Source: Stomorhina lunata (lineage: Eukaryota > Arthropoda > Insecta > Diptera > Rhiniidae). Taken from it: a DNA stretch of 64,000 bases. Both the position numbers and the translations under genes were made by a program. Where the stretch lies: assembly GCA_933228675.1 (NCBI GenBank), contig OW121742.1:107400940-107464939 (forward strand), in the 5' to 3' direction. The notes under the pieces are model-generated. The model saw only the letters and a program-made list of their open reading frames with translations. It was not told the DNA's origin and made no database searches. Shown here in pieces: positions 1-11,955 of this stretch (within the stretch, counting starts at the first letter, position 1; every line of letters starts with the position of its first letter).

Positions 1-2
1 AT

Positions 3-197
3 GAAGCTCATTCCCTAAATATTGAAAATAATTTGGATAACATAAATTCCTCAAATCTTACAGAGGCCTCTAATGATCTATTAAATTTGGAAACTCCCTT
101 AAAGGGTCATGATATTTCGGCAATGGCGGCGGTGATGAACACAACTGAAAAATCTGATTTAAAATGCGAAAAACCCGAATTCACTGAAAAAGAGTAA
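3..197 (+). CDS. C-terminal end of an unidentified protein (partial)
   Basis: A frame is open from the window edge (first full codon at 3) for 64 codons and ends at a TAA at 195-197. The peptide is rich in Asn, Ser, Glu and Leu, has no recognisable domain, and ends KPEFTEKE. It is followed by AT-rich DNA with several AATAAA-type signals near 470-485, as expected of a 3' UTR. I do not recognise the protein. It could be the last exon of a gene lying to the left, or a chance open stretch. The balanced composition, unlike the A/T-tract DNA around it, favours a real exon. Confidence 0.4.
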   Translation, partial: EAHSLNIENNLDNINSSNLTEASNDLLNLETPLKGHDISAMAAVMNTTEKSDLKCEKPEFTEKE

Positions 198-538
198 TCT
201 CTCAAAAGTTTTACTAAATAAACATTTTCCATAGCTCTTAAGGTCTTTCATACATAAATTATACATATATATATTTATTACCAATGATAGTAGAAATGTT
301 TAATTGGCTTTTGAAAAATCGTTTGCATTTCTTGACGAAAAAAACATTCCCCGAATTTTGTTCTTTTTTTTATCTTTTTACCTTTACTTTTTAAATGTAT
401 TTACAACTATTTATTACAGATACTAATTATACATAAAATATACAAACATAACATATATCTATATATAAAAATAAAATTCTTAAATAAACCTATTCCACAA
501 AAATTACAAAAACATTAACATGGAATTTTATTTTCAAA
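198..538 (+). other. Probable 3' UTR and AT-rich flank
   Basis: AT-rich sequence follows the stop codon of the partial gene, with AATAAA-like hexamers clustered near 470-485. I see no other coding potential. Confidence 0.35.
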
Positions 539-566
539 TGGAATCGCTAAAGCTTTAGCGATTCCA
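539..566. repeat. 28-bp perfect palindrome
   Basis: Positions 539-566 read the same on both strands, with AAGCTT at the centre. It lies directly upstream of the truncated non-LTR copy at 570 and may mark an insertion or rearrangement junction. Confidence 0.7.
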
Positions 567-569
567 AAT

Positions 570-1065
570 CTAGGACCTTATGGCCCGACTTAAATATACG
601 CAAGACCAAGCTCTTGCTAGGTCTTAGCAGAACCAATATTAGGAAATGCATAGGTTTTCTAACTGGCCACTGCGTCCTGAATTCTAGGCTAAATAGATGG
701 AATGGCGCAATTCAGGACATTTGCAGACTATGCTCGGATGTCGATTCGTCCGAAACGGTCGAGCACATCCTCTGCCATTGTCCTATGCTCCAAAACCATA
801 GACTTAAGTTTCTAGGTAATAGATTCCATGAGGAACTGGGCGACATACAGCAGTAGCGTTTTGGGCAACACTTCTTCTCTTCTCTACGACTCCCTTTCTC
901 TATCTCTAAAACTGTCTAAAAACTTCTCCCTTCACTCTTCTCTCTCTCTTTATCTTTCCGCTGTCGTTATTTACTTTCAGAAAGGATCACAATGGACCCG
1001 AAGGTCTCCGAGTGAAGATGCCACTTCCCTAGCATTACCTTTTCAACCTAACCTATTTGTTGTCC
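570..1065 (+). mobile_element. 5'-truncated non-LTR retrotransposon, copy 1 (pol C-terminus and 3' UTR)
   Basis: The frame beginning near 600 reads through LLLGLSRTNIRKCIGFLTGH and CRLCSDVDSSETVEHILCHC to a stop at 854-856. The spaced Cys/His residues (CRLC...EHILCHCP) are the zinc-knuckle-like tail found after the RNase H domain in some insect non-LTR elements. The pyrimidine-rich 3' region contains AAAGGATCACAATGGA and ends near CCTAACCT. Both the protein tail and the 3' end recur on the other strand at 9828-10300, which shows one family with shared 3' ends and 5' truncation. The copy is not able to move on its own. Confidence 0.75.
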
Positions 1066-1446
1066 TCTTCATTTTAAAATGGAACAAACATATGTATACA
1101 CAGTGTGGGCAAAATTGAGGTTAGGAAATAAATTGGCCGTTAAATTGTAAAATGTCAAGAATTAAGCTGTCATCCTTTGACATTTATAAAGTAAAACGTT
1201 GGACATTTTTGGAAATGGAACGTTGCTCTCTTAAACTAAACGAAAACAACAATTTTTTTAACAAAATCTTAAGTGGCGAACAGGTTCTTATATATGTATT
1301 TAACATGGACCCTATATAAGTAATAATTACAAACTAATATAAATGCCTGACCTCTAATTTGCCGACCCTTAATTTACCATTTTATTGAGAACAAGAATTA
1401 ATTGCCACATAGTGTAGTGAACTGGATAAAAACGAAATCATTTTTT
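1066..1446. other. Intergenic, 3' side of JMJD7
   Basis: AT-rich DNA without coding potential. On the minus strand it should hold the JMJD7 3' UTR, and an AATAAA (1446-1451, minus) overlaps the JMJD7 stop codon. Confidence 0.4.
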
Positions 1447-2634
<1,188 letters not shown>

Positions 2635-2679
2635 TTAAAAACACAAGTTTTTTTAAGTTTTATTGATACCAATGTAAAA

Positions 2680-3175
2680 CAATCAAAATGGGTCTAGCTT
2701 TCAATGCATCCAAAACAAAACTGATGGTTTCTACAGGCAGACAGACCACTAGAATTGGATCACATGTGTCCGTCGAGAACTATAGTTTCGAGGTTGTAAA
2801 AGAATTTGTATACCTTTGTACCGCTGTGAACATCAACAACGATATAAGCTTCGAAATCAAACGTAGAATCGTACTTGCCAACAGATTATGCTCTATAAAA
2901 TGCTTATACTACCCATGTTATTGTATGGTACTGACTCATGAGCACTTACAAGGAAAATTCTACAAAAATTTTTTGGAACAGCGACGCGTTAGCTAGGTCA
3001 TGTTGTGCGAATGAATGAAAATACTCCGGCAAAAATAGTGATCGATAACGATTCTGAGGGAACTCGTAGAAGAGAGCGGTTAAAAATTGGATGGAAATAC
3101 CAAGTAGAAGAAAATCTTTCAAAACTTGGCAGCACGCATGAAATTTTAAAATATGCTCTGCCTTTGACCTAAACA
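2680..3175 (+). mobile_element. Decayed non-LTR reverse transcriptase fragment
   Basis: Translation gives FNASKTKLMVS, then a VKEFVYLCTAVN block and EIKRRIVLANR. This order is characteristic of the region just after the YADD motif in fly non-LTR elements. After a frame break at about 2925, similarity continues with LGHVVRMNENTPAK and a basic RRRERLKIGWKYQVE tail near 3000-3110. Stops and frameshifts show it is dead. The strand is plus, away from JMJD7. Confidence 0.75.
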
Positions 3176-3179
3176 GTAA

Positions 3180-4440
3180 TGTAAAAATAAATATGGAAAT
3201 TGATAATGAAACATTTGCTTATCTCGTCAACAGATCTTTCATAACATCAGTTGTTTGTGGTTTGCTCACATTAACAAAGTATTTCAAATGTCTCCAAAAA
3301 ATATAATAGAATTCCGAAACCTTGTAATTTCTCTAAACACGTTAGTTTCGATATTTTTGTCTTATGCTTCATGTAGAATTCTTGCAGTTAAAACCATGCT
3401 AAAGAAATATTAAAAAAAATGAAACTTTAATACGTAATACCGTCTAATAGCTGTATGGTTTATAAATGAGCAATATATCATATACCTTTGTATCGTGTTT
3501 TAAGAATTATAAATTTTTTAGTGACACCTTTTTGACCAATTTTACTTGAAATAAGGCGACTTGTAGTGTTTTGCCTATTTTTGTGGCTACTAAATTTATA
3601 TTTCTTTCCGAAATTTTAATTAATGGTTTAAAAAAATAAAAACTCTGAATTTTGAATAACCCATATAAACTCTAATAAATATACAACTGGAGGCCACATT
3701 ATTATGGACGCAATAAAAATTTTAAAGAAGGACAATTTTTATATTAATCAAGAACTCGTTGTCTGTTTTTAAGTGGACGTTTTGAGTTTTTCTGTAGATT
3801 AGTCGCTAGACTACAACATCAGGTTATAAGCTCATATTATATGTTTACAAATTCAAATTTCTTATCCGATTTTGGAAGTCGCACATCTTAGGATAAGTCT
3901 TATGTTATTTTAAAAATTAACTAATTCGGTGGTCACAGCCTTTATATTTCTTAAAAAAATACAGTAAAAAGGAGGTTCTTTATTTATCCACCCAGAAAAT
4001 TTTAAGAAAAAATTCAAGAAATTAAGTTCTTGAGTTTTGTCCTGTTTTCCCACTGTGCAAAATTAATGTTGGGTATAAAAGCGAGCTTTTAAAATCACGA
4101 TATGATGTTATTTATTAACAGAATATGGCATCTCTAGTAACAGCTGATATTTTGTAAAATTTTTTAACATATGACAAGACAACTGTATAAGATTACATCT
4201 GTTGTTAACCGCAAAAAAGAACAAAAGCAAAAACAACATTAAGATCTTGACAGCTAAAATCCATTAATTGTCAACATTTCTCTAATTGCTGTACACTTTC
4301 TTTCACCTAATTATTTATCATTCACCTTAACAGGTTTTAGCAGCAATTTTTCAATAATTATTTTTTTTTGCTAACATCTGTGTATAAGCAAATTGTTAAT
4401 AAAAACTACGCTAAAAATCCGGAACAAATAAATTAGCAAA
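3180..4440. other. Intergenic AT-rich DNA
   Basis: No coding potential or recognisable element. The last 150-200 bases probably hold the promoter and 5' UTR of the GSKIP-like gene. Confidence 0.4.
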
Positions 4441-4470
4441 CATTCTGTGAAAAAGTTGTTCCATAGAACT

Positions 4471-4995
4471 ATGAACACTGAAACAACATCCCCGCCACCC
4501 GCAGAAAATTTTAATTCATCCAGCCAAGAAGAGCATGACAACGATGATAATGGAGAACAAATTATTAACTGGGTGGAAGAGGCTACGGCTATTATTAAGG
4601 ACGTAAGGACACATGTTGCTGAAATTGATATATCAAAGAAGTTACCAAGTAGTGAATCACACATTTATCTTAATATAAGAACATTTGAGGGAGCTGCATA
4701 TTGTGTGCATGTTTCTAGTTTGGGTTTTCGTATTGTGTCCCAGTTTCATGACACCATCGATTCAGATAAGCAGGAGGTACAAGAAGAGGAAGAGGTTTTT
4801 GAGACACCCTATGCTTTACTAGATAAAATAAGTCCACGTTATGTGGAATCCTTTGGCAATCAGCTTTGTAAGCAACTCTTGCATTTACAACAAATGCGTA
4901 CTGAATTTAATGAGGAAGACGAGGAAGGGCTTGAAGAGGAGGAAGAGGATGAGCAGGAAGAAAAAGTTGAAATAAATTCCAAGACTTCAGTGTAA
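4471..4995 (+). CDS. GSKIP: GSKIP-like protein (GSK3-beta interaction protein domain, DUF727)
   Basis: A single-exon frame of 174 aa starts at the first ATG (4471); the codons just upstream lack an ATG. Residues about 33-141 match the GSKIP domain: VEEATAIIKDV helix, SHIYLNIRTFEG strand, AAYCVHVSSLGFRIVS, then ETPYALLDKISPRYVESFGN and a final helix. In vertebrates GSKIP anchors PKA and binds and inhibits GSK3-beta, and the C-terminal helix (here about 120-141) is the GSK3-binding part. The protein differs from the 139-aa human form by an acidic Ser/Glu-rich N-terminus and a very acidic tail (about 147-167). It converges on Ddx1. The domain call is firm; PKA and GSK3 binding in flies is inferred. 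Confidence 0.85.
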   Translation: MNTETTSPPPAENFNSSSQEEHDNDDNGEQIINWVEEATAIIKDVRTHVAEIDISKKLPSSESHIYLNIRTFEGAAYCVHVSSLGFRIVSQFHDTIDSDKQEVQEEEEVFETPYALLDKISPRYVESFGNQLCKQLLHLQQMRTEFNEEDEEGLEEEEEDEQEEKVEINSKTSV

Positions 4996-5400
4996 CATTA
5001 TTAAAACACTAGACTAACAAGTGAACACCCCATCTAGTGGCCACTACAACGAGAGTAACAACTATTACAGTATAAATAAATGGAAAATTTAACATAACAA
5101 TAAGTGACCTCGATTAGATACAAATATATGTACAATTTATTAATAGGGGTCATTTGTTGTTAAATTTCGTTGTTTCTAATAGTCACAAAGAAGAGTGAAT
5201 GCTGCAACAAATGTGTTTAAATGTTTATTTGTAATATTTTTTTTAGAATAACTATATATTTGTATTGTATGTAATTTTAATATTTTTTAATTATAATGCA
5301 TATTTCAATGCAGCAGCAGCAGCGATATTTCATTACTAGTATAGTGATCCTCTATGTGTGTATGTATGTTCTAAATTCTTATCTGTTTGTAATATGCATT
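4996..5400. other. Convergent 3' intergenic region
   Basis: This holds the 3' ends of the GSKIP-like gene (+; AATAAA-type signals near 5073-5080) and Ddx1 (-). No other gene is seen. A short CAG/CAA run lies near 5310-5325. Confidence 0.5.
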
Positions 5401-7875
5401 TTAGACTTTTAAGCGTTTTAAAAATAAAGATTGTGATTGCAATTCCAAATCTGTTAACTTTCTTACAACCGGTACCAATTGCTCGACATGATCCTTGTAA
5501 CCAGTGCCAGTATTAAGATTTTTCTCACCATACACAACTTTGCCGTCAAAGTCGTTGAGGGGCACAGCCAAATTTTTATCCACCTGTTGGATTGTGATAT
5601 TTAAATGATCCTCAATTTCGGCCAAGAGCTGATAAAAATAAATAAAGCTTGAGACAGTTTTCTACAGGATAATGAAATTATGTCTATTTACTTACATTCT
5701 TTTCGTTATACCAAATACAACAGCCTTTTACATCAGTTAAATTTGTGTTATTACAGTTACGGCCACGAGTTTTGCACCATTCACCGTGATACCAAACCTT
5801 TTCGGGAACTGTGGCCACCAAACTAATGGCTAAGCCCATGCGTTCAGCACGACCTACGCGACCAATACGATGAACATAATTCGATTTTTCGTCCGGTAAA
5901 GTTATATTAATCACTGAAAGAAAAACCATATGAATATACAGAACTCTAAAAAGAATTTAGCAAGACCTACTGTATGGCAATCCGGTAATATCTAAACCTC
6001 TAGCTGCCACATCGGTGCATATTAAAAATTTCACTTCTCCACTCTTGAAGCGTTCAAGATTTTGTTTACGCTCCTGAGGTTTGCGATCACCATGTAGACA
6101 GACACATGAATAACGTTGTCCACCTCGTGACCTTAAGTATTGTTCCAAATTATCGCAATCTAATTTGGTGCGACAAAATATAATGCAACGATCCATTTTA
6201 TGCTCCTCTATAGCTTTTATACAATACTCTCCCTTAAGCAACTTGACCGCTTTCGAATAGGTTTCGGGTGTTAAATTGTTGGGATGAACATTATCGCGTG
6301 CATGAACTCCATCCGTACGTATGTGTTGGCGTAAATTGTGCCATGCAGTATCTTTTTGTGGATCAACCATGCATACAACATGGTGAACAGTTTCCGGCAC
6401 TGCATCTTCACCTTTGAGATCCACCCAAGTTGGGAAATGCATTAAACGATCGGCCATTTTTTTTACCTCAAAAGCATGCAAGGTAGCAGAACAGACCACC
6501 ATCTGCAGACGGCGTCCATCAGAGGTCATTTTGGGAATTTGCTTGTGCAAACGATCAATGAGATCGGTATAGCCCTGCTTAAGCAATGCATCGGCTTCAT
6601 CTAAAACAAAGAATCTAACAGAAAAATTGATTTACTTAATTTTAGCCAACCTATTGTTTTATTACCTGCAGTGAGTAAGTTGTACAAACCCGCTGCTAAT
6701 CATTTCTTCTAAGCGTCCCGGAGTACCCACTACAATATGGACCCCTTGTTGTAAAACACTTTTCTGCTGCTCCAGCTTAACACCACCAATTAACAGCAGA
6801 GTCTGAACATTTGGATTTGACAAGTGAATTTTAAACTTTTCTATTTGATTGTATGTCTGTTCGGCCAATTCACGGCTGGGTTCTATTATTATGGCTTGAG
6901 GTGCATTTGGTGCTGGTTTATTGGCCGCAGCATTAGTGGAAGGATTAGCTAGGGGATTTGATTTAGCATGTTCAGCTCCCGCTTGTGAAACCGCCTTAAA
7001 ACCTTTTCCTGGAGGATATTTCAAATCGCTTTTGCCAAAGTTAAAAGCCATTTCGGCATTTTTTAACACTACTGCCGGGTAAAAGGTTTCATTGCGCAAA
7101 TTGTCCGCTATGCGAAAAGCTACACCCAAGTTTTGACCATTTTTGCTAAAAGATATCTCCATTTTTTCCAAATCCAAAAAGCACCCTATGACATCACTTT
7201 TGCCAAAAGCCTCTCCATAATCATCAAATTGACGATTATTGGATTTTTTACCAGTGCCTCCAAAGCCGAAACCATTGCGACAAGTACCCAAGTCTAGATT
7301 GGCCTGTTGGGTGGACCAGCCTACACGGCATAAGCCTTCATCGGTTACCGTAGCTTCAAAGTAAAATTTTCCCTTGCCTTTGACACCAGTAGTGCCACGA
7401 CAACCATGCCATTCTTTGAATTCACGCGACTGACAGCGTAAGCCATCGGGTGTTACAGCCAAAGCGGGACCTCGATCAAAAAAGGACATAGTCCAAGCAG
7501 GTATACTTCCCGCTGCTCCACCTCCCTTAGCTGACTTGCCCTCTTCTAAATCTCTTAAGGTTTCCCAGACAGTCTGTAAAATGGGTAAACAAAAGGCGCC
7601 TGTCTTGCCGGAACCAGTTTCGGCTGCCATCAAAACATCACCTCCACCCAAAATCAAGGGAATAGCCTCTGCCTGCACATCGGTAGGTAAGCTTTAAAAA
7701 ATACATTTATATTAAATTAATAACACTTAAAAATTCAATCCTTAACTTACGTCCATTCCATTTCATCAATGGCCTTACCAATCTCCGGGAGGACTCCAAA
7801 TTCTAAAATATAGAAATATAAAGCATCAATCAATAAATAATTTAAAGAAATATAAGTACCTTCAAATGCAGTCAT
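5401..7875 (-). CDS. Ddx1: ATP-dependent RNA helicase DDX1 (DEAD box with SPRY insert)
   Basis: Six coding exons: 7860-7875, 7751-7802, 6666-7691, 5971-6614, 5696-5913 and 5401-5628. All junctions are GT-AG and the joined length is 728 codons including the stop (727 aa, the length I recall for Drosophila Ddx1). DDX1 is an RNA helicase in the tRNA-ligase and RNA-transport complexes, in nucleus and cytoplasm. Visible motifs are Walker A AETGSGKT (46-53), a SPRY domain inserted at about 90-245 between helicase motifs I and Ia, PSRELAEQ (Ia), VGTPGR (Ib), DEAD (370-373, first codons of exon 4), SAT (407-409), [10 protein letters not shown], and HRIGRVGR (594-601). The start MTAFEEFGVL is the conserved family N-terminus. 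Its 5' end faces RpLP0 across about 255 bp, so the two probably share a divergent promoter. Nothing is broken. Confidence 0.97.
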
Positions 7876-8130
7876 TTTTGTAGAATCTCACAAATTCGTT
7901 TGTATTTCTAGAAGGCTTGCAAAAAAATTGCTTATATTTGCCGGCTGCAAATAAATGCAGTATGTTCTGTGAGCGACCACACACAGTATGTTCAGTGATG
8001 TGAACGAAATAGTGTAATGCTTCAATTGAGTGATATGGCATCATCATGTAAGAAATGTCATCTAATAAAGCGAATTCATATAAATTCGCCTAAAAAACGA
8101 AGTGTCAAAAAATTTACCAACAAATCGTCC
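7876..8130. promoter_or_regulatory. Divergent promoter region of Ddx1 and RpLP0
   Basis: About 255 bp separate the Ddx1 start codon (-) from the likely RpLP0 first exon (+). It must contain both start sites. A near-perfect 20-bp inverted repeat, GCGAATTCATATAAATTCGC, lies at about 8070-8089 (one mismatched pair). No clear TATA box position can be assigned. This is inference from layout. Confidence 0.5.
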
Positions 8131-8176
8131 ATTTTCGTCGCAGACGTCAACGTATAACATCGTTTTACAAGCTTTG
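8130..8176 (+). other. RpLP0: RpLP0 non-coding first exon
   Basis: Sequence ending ACAAGCTTTG is followed by a strong donor (GTAAGTG at 8177). The matching acceptor TTTTACAG ends at 8306, and the 5' UTR continues to 8355. The exact transcription start is not visible. Confidence 0.6.
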
Positions 8177-8355
8177 GTAAGTGTATAATATTGTTGAAAT
8201 CTTTAAATTTTTAAAGCATCCTTTAAAAAATTTATTAATTTTCCATATAAATAGCAAAATATCCGTGTGATGTATTAATTTATACTAATCTTTTTTCATT
8301 TTACAGTTCTTAAATTCACTTTTACCGAGTCCCTAATTGCACATTTTGATTCAAG

Positions 8356-9545
8356 ATGGTTAGGGAGAACAAAGCCGCCTGGAAAGCTCAATATTTCCTT
8401 AAAGTAGTCGTAAGTATTGAAATAAAAGTGAAAACCTAGAAACTTATTATCAAATGATGAAAAAATTTTAACGTCTGAATGTCTATCGTCTGAATGCCCC
8501 GCTTGAAAAAGCTGAACCCAGGTGTTCTGGTAGACCAGAAGTTGATAAAATGCTCTTGCAGCAGTCTGATAATTCACAAGATGACACTGCAACATTAAAA
8601 TAATAGATTTATTATTAAAATGGTATTGTATTTCCTTTATTCTAGGATCTCTTCAACGAGTATCCCAAGTGCTTCATCGTCGGAGCTGACAATGTTGGTT
8701 CCCGTCAAATGCAAACCATCCGTACCAGCCTCCGTGGCATGGGTGTCGTTCTTATGGGTAAGAACACTATGATGCGCAAGGCTATCCGCGGTCATTTGGA
8801 ACAAAACGGCCAATTGGAAAAATTGTTGCCTCACATCAAGGGCAATGTTGGTTTCGTTTTCACCAAGGGCGATTTGGCTGAAATCCGTGACAAATTGTTG
8901 GAACAAAAAGTACGTGCCCCCGCTCGTGCTGGTGCCATCGCTCCCTTGCCTGTCATCATCCCTGCCCAAAATACCGGTTTGGGTCCCGAAAAGACTTCTT
9001 TCTTCCAGGCTCTGTCCATCCCAACCAAGATTTCTAAGGGTACAATTGAAATCATCAACGATGTACCCATCTTGAAGCCTGGTGATAAGGTCGGTGCTTC
9101 CGAAGCCACTTTGCTTAACATGTTGAACATCTCTCCCTTCTCATACGGTTTGATCATTAACCAAGTCTACGACTCTGGCTCCATCTTCTCTCCCGAGATC
9201 TTGGACATCAAGCCCGAGGACTTGCGCGCCAAATTCCAAGCTGGTGTTGCCAATTTGGCTGCCGTTTCTTTGGAAATCGGTTACCCCACCATTGCTTCTG
9301 CTCCTCACAGCATTGCCAATGGTTTCAAGAACTTGTTGGCCATTGCTGCCACCACCGAAGTCGAATTCAAGGAAGCCACCACCATCAAGGAGTACATCAA
9401 GGATCCCAGCAAATTCGCTGCTGCTGCTGCCGCTTCTGCCCCAGCTGCTGCTGCCGGCGCTGCTGCCGAAAAGAAGGAAGAAGCCAAAAAGGAAGAATCC
9501 GAAGAAGAGGAAGACGACGATATGGGTTTCGGTCTCTTCGACTAA
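8356..9545 (+). CDS. RpLP0: Large ribosomal subunit stalk protein P0 (uL10)
   Basis: Coding exons 8356-8409 ([18 protein letters not shown]) and 8646-9545 join in phase to 317 aa, the usual insect length. P0 anchors the P1/P2 stalk on 28S rRNA at the GTPase centre and recruits elongation factors. It has the L10 fold (about 5-110), the insertion domain, then an Ala-rich hinge (about 280-300), and it ends in the conserved acidic peptide [13 protein letters not shown] that contacts factors and is shared with P1/P2. Codon use is strongly biased (AAG, GCC, ATC, TTG), unlike its AT-ending neighbours, as expected of a very highly expressed gene. AATAAA lies at 9776-9781. The 236-bp intron after codon 18 carries a candidate snoRNA. 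Confidence 0.98.
8469..8597 (+). ncRNA. Candidate H/ACA-box snoRNA in the RpLP0 intron
   Basis: The intron, otherwise AT-rich, holds a GC-richer block with H/ACA layout. Stem arm AACGTCTG (8470-8477) pairs with CAGAAGTT (8536-8543) apart from one mismatch. A hinge ATAAAA (8545-8550) fits box H (ANANNA). A second stem, TGCAG (8557-8561) with CTGCA (8587-8591), is followed at once by ACA (8592-8594) and three more bases. A length near 129 nt fits the class. Ribosomal-protein introns commonly host snoRNAs. The upper part of the 3' hairpin is weak, and I have not identified a target uridine. Confidence 0.45.
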
Positions 9546-9824
9546 ATACCCTAATTTTCAACAATACTTTTTACCAAATGTATTTGGTATTTTTGTTGGA
9601 AAGATTACGATTTACTTTAATAACAATGTTGGTGTTTTTAGAAAATATGACAAAATCTTTTTATCACTGTGATTTTTATGCGCCAACAAAAGTGACAAAT
9701 TATTGTCGTGGTTTGACAAACCCAATGGCAAGTTGTTGCTTTCGTTGGACTGTCTAGAAATTACTTAAATCTAAAAATAAAAATCGTAATCCCTAAGAGT
9801 TTATATGAGATCGTTTAATTTATA
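9546..9824 (+). other. RpLP0 3' UTR and flank
   Basis: Non-coding, with AATAAA at 9776-9781 about 230 bp past the stop codon. Confidence 0.6.
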
Positions 9825-9827
9825 ACT

Positions 9828-10300
9828 TAGGTTAGAATGGTGATAGTTGCCACCTTTACTCGGCAACCGATAGATCTATTAAAGGATCCATTGTGATCCT
9901 TTACTAGAAGAGGAGAAAGAAGATAGAGGAAGAGAAAAGATAATAGAAAAGTGTAGAGGGAGAATAAGAATACCCTATATAGGCCAGTAGAGACCAGTGG
10001 TGAACCCTACAAACTGCACTGTTGCAAACCCTGAAGTTCATCAAATAATCTGCTGCCTACATGTTTGAGCCTTTGATTTTGCAGCCTTGGACAGTGACCG
10101 AGAATGTGTTCTACCGCCTCGGACGAATCCTCATCTAGACATAATCTGCAGAGGTCCGAAATGCTACTATCCCACCTATGTAACCTCGAATTTAAGACAC
10201 AGTTTTCCGTAAGGAACCCTACACATCTTCTAAAGCTTGACCTATTCCGCAACTTCGTTGCTAACGATCTCGCAATAACTGAAAGATAGGTCAAGAAGAG
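9828..10300 (-). mobile_element. 5'-truncated non-LTR retrotransposon, copy 2
   Basis: On the minus strand this reads NRSSFRRCVGFLTENCVLNS, then CRLCLDEDSSEAVEHILGHC, with a stop near 10007. It is the same pol tail as copy 1 at 570-1065. Its 3' UTR also contains AAAGGATCACAATGGA and ends AACCTAA. The two copies are in opposite orientation and diverged, so they are separate insertions of one family. Confidence 0.75.
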
Positions 10301-10785
10301 CTATCCTACATTTTTTAACTAGTTTGGATTTCGAAGGAAAGAAAAAATCGTTAGAGATTTAATTGAGACTAAGCCCACAATAAAGCTAACAACATCGTTA
10401 GTTATTCAGCTGGATGCTATGGAGTTCATCGTGGAAACTGCTACCTTCAAGCTTAAGTCTCGTGACTCAACCTTGAGAGCAATAAATACTAATGTACAAG
10501 TTTGATGATGAGAAGACGGTTATGCACTTCCTCTTAACTGACTAGCCCTTGCTAATCTCAGGGCTTTACAGCACTATATTTAAACATTCGTGTTCGTTAA
10601 ATAGACTTATTCATTGTTGAAGCTTGCTGTCTTCTTACAATCTTTTGTTAAATAGTATTTAAGAAACTGTTGTTGCAGTTCTAGGTAGGAATCCTAAGAT
10701 TTTAGGTACGAAGAACCGACGATATATAGGTGGTAGATAGAGGTTTATATATCTGTCACCTATGACAAAAAAACAAACACTGTTT
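10301..10785. other. Degenerate transposon-derived DNA
   Basis: No intact frame. A block at about 10670-10725 (GTTGTTGCAG, GGAATCCTAAGATT, GGTACGAAGAACCGAC) matches, in reverse complement, a segment at about 24845-24930 inside the makorin intron element. This marks it as part of the same non-LTR family. Confidence 0.5.
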
Positions 10786-10789
10786 AGCT

Positions 10790-11440
10790 ACTTTATCTGC
10801 AAATTTTATTACAGTAGTCGCAATGGCCAGCAAAGGTAACAATGTACATGACCAATAAGCCCATTTTAAACAATCTTAAATCTGGCACAATATCCTTGTA
10901 ATGTTTTAAAAGCTGCCTGACTGTCGACATGGATAGTCCGAGCTCCAGAAGGATGGTTTTCACATTTCTTTATTGTATTTTCTAAAATACACAATTTGCG
11001 GCACATCAAATTTAGTGTTTTGGCGATATTTTAGACCTGAGGTCCAGGAGATTGTTTTTCTTAGGTACATTCTCCAGGTGTTCTAGAATCTTGATTTCAA
11101 CAGACAGACAAAAGCTAAATCGATTGTGAGTAGATCGGATACCTTTTGTTGGGTTAAGTTTCATAGGGAATGGGAGAAGCGCATACTGTAGGGTGCTTCT
11201 AAAGGCCCCAGTTAAAGTAATTCTAAAAACACGGAATTGAGCATACGCATACACTGAATTTACTACACCCCTTATTACTGCACAACCATACGCAAAAAAC
11301 AGATCTGACTTTACTTGTGTAAATCCAATTTGCAGCAACGCCTTACCCATTGAGTTTCTACAAAAGTATAAGGTATTGGTATCCTTATTCATAAATTCTA
11401 ATGTGTTTCTTTTCCACGGCAACTTAATATTCAAGCTAAT
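10790..11440 (-). mobile_element. Non-LTR pol fragment: thumb region and RNase H remnant
   Basis: The minus strand gives NIKLPWKRNTLEF and, after a gap, a degraded GAFRST block (thumb region after the reverse transcriptase). Downstream at about 10860-10950 it reads RTIHVDSQAAFKTLQGYCAR, the RNase H core around its catalytic Asp, which matches IYVDSQAVLKALQGDS at 24480. Frames are broken by several stops. Confidence 0.6.
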
Positions 11441-11455
11441 TTCTAAAAATTTTGT

Positions 11456-11660
11456 CTCTTGAAAATCATCTACTGTTAGTTTTAATCTTCTGGTGAATAG
11501 GCCTAACTCTTGCGAGTTACTAGATAGTTCCCCTAACGCTTATTTAAAAATTTTGCATCTATTGAAAATCATCTACTCTTAGTTTAAATTATCTACTTCG
11601 TTTCTCCTGGTGAATAGGACAAACTCTTGAGAATTACTATAAAGTTCCCCTAACGCCAAT
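11456..11660. repeat. Imperfect tandem duplication, about 111-bp period
   Basis: TTGAAAATCATCTACT...GGTGAATAGG...AACTCTTG...GTTCCCCTAACGC occurs twice (about 11458-11540 and 11569-11655), with substitutions. It abuts the pol fragment on its left. Confidence 0.65.
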
Positions 11661-11699
11661 TTCACGATCGTGGGAAAATATTTCATCAATATAAGTAAC

Positions 11700-11955
11700 G
11701 AAATGGAAAGCAATTAGTGGGTCAGTGCCAAATTATGCTGCACCGGTGTGGTCTCCAAGTGATTGCAAAACACAGTGGAAAAAACTCCACAGCTGCAAAA
11801 ATGCAGACCTCGGGACAGTTACAGACTGCTTAAAAAGGTCATCAAAAGACGGGACCTTCATTGCTAAGAGTGAAACCAGACAGCACAACATTCAGTCACT
11901 CAGGAAGACATTTACTGGTCACGCAGATACAACAGATGGTCAAATTTAAATATGA
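11700..11955 (+). mobile_element. Jockey-like non-LTR fragment (pol thumb region)
   Basis: Translation gives PNYAAPVWSPSDCKTQWKKL followed by CKNADLGTVTDCL. This is the NYAAPVW...QWKKLQ...ALRTVTGCL block found after the reverse transcriptase core of jockey-clade elements. It is a different family from the RNase H-type copies. It ends in a stop near 11947 with no C-terminal domain. Confidence 0.65.

Noticed and set aside
8450..8480. C/D-box snoRNA reading of the RpLP0 intron (ATGATGA then CTGA)
   Set aside because: CTGA motifs occur at several spacings, no terminal stem brings the C and D boxes together, and the H/ACA layout explains more of the sequence.
8637..9487. Long open frames antisense to and out of frame with RpLP0 (for example 8637-8969 minus, 8831-9157 minus, 9244-9672 plus)
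   Set aside because: They are shadows of the strongly codon-biased RpLP0 exon. None has a domain or start context, and the RpLP0 frame explains the sequence.
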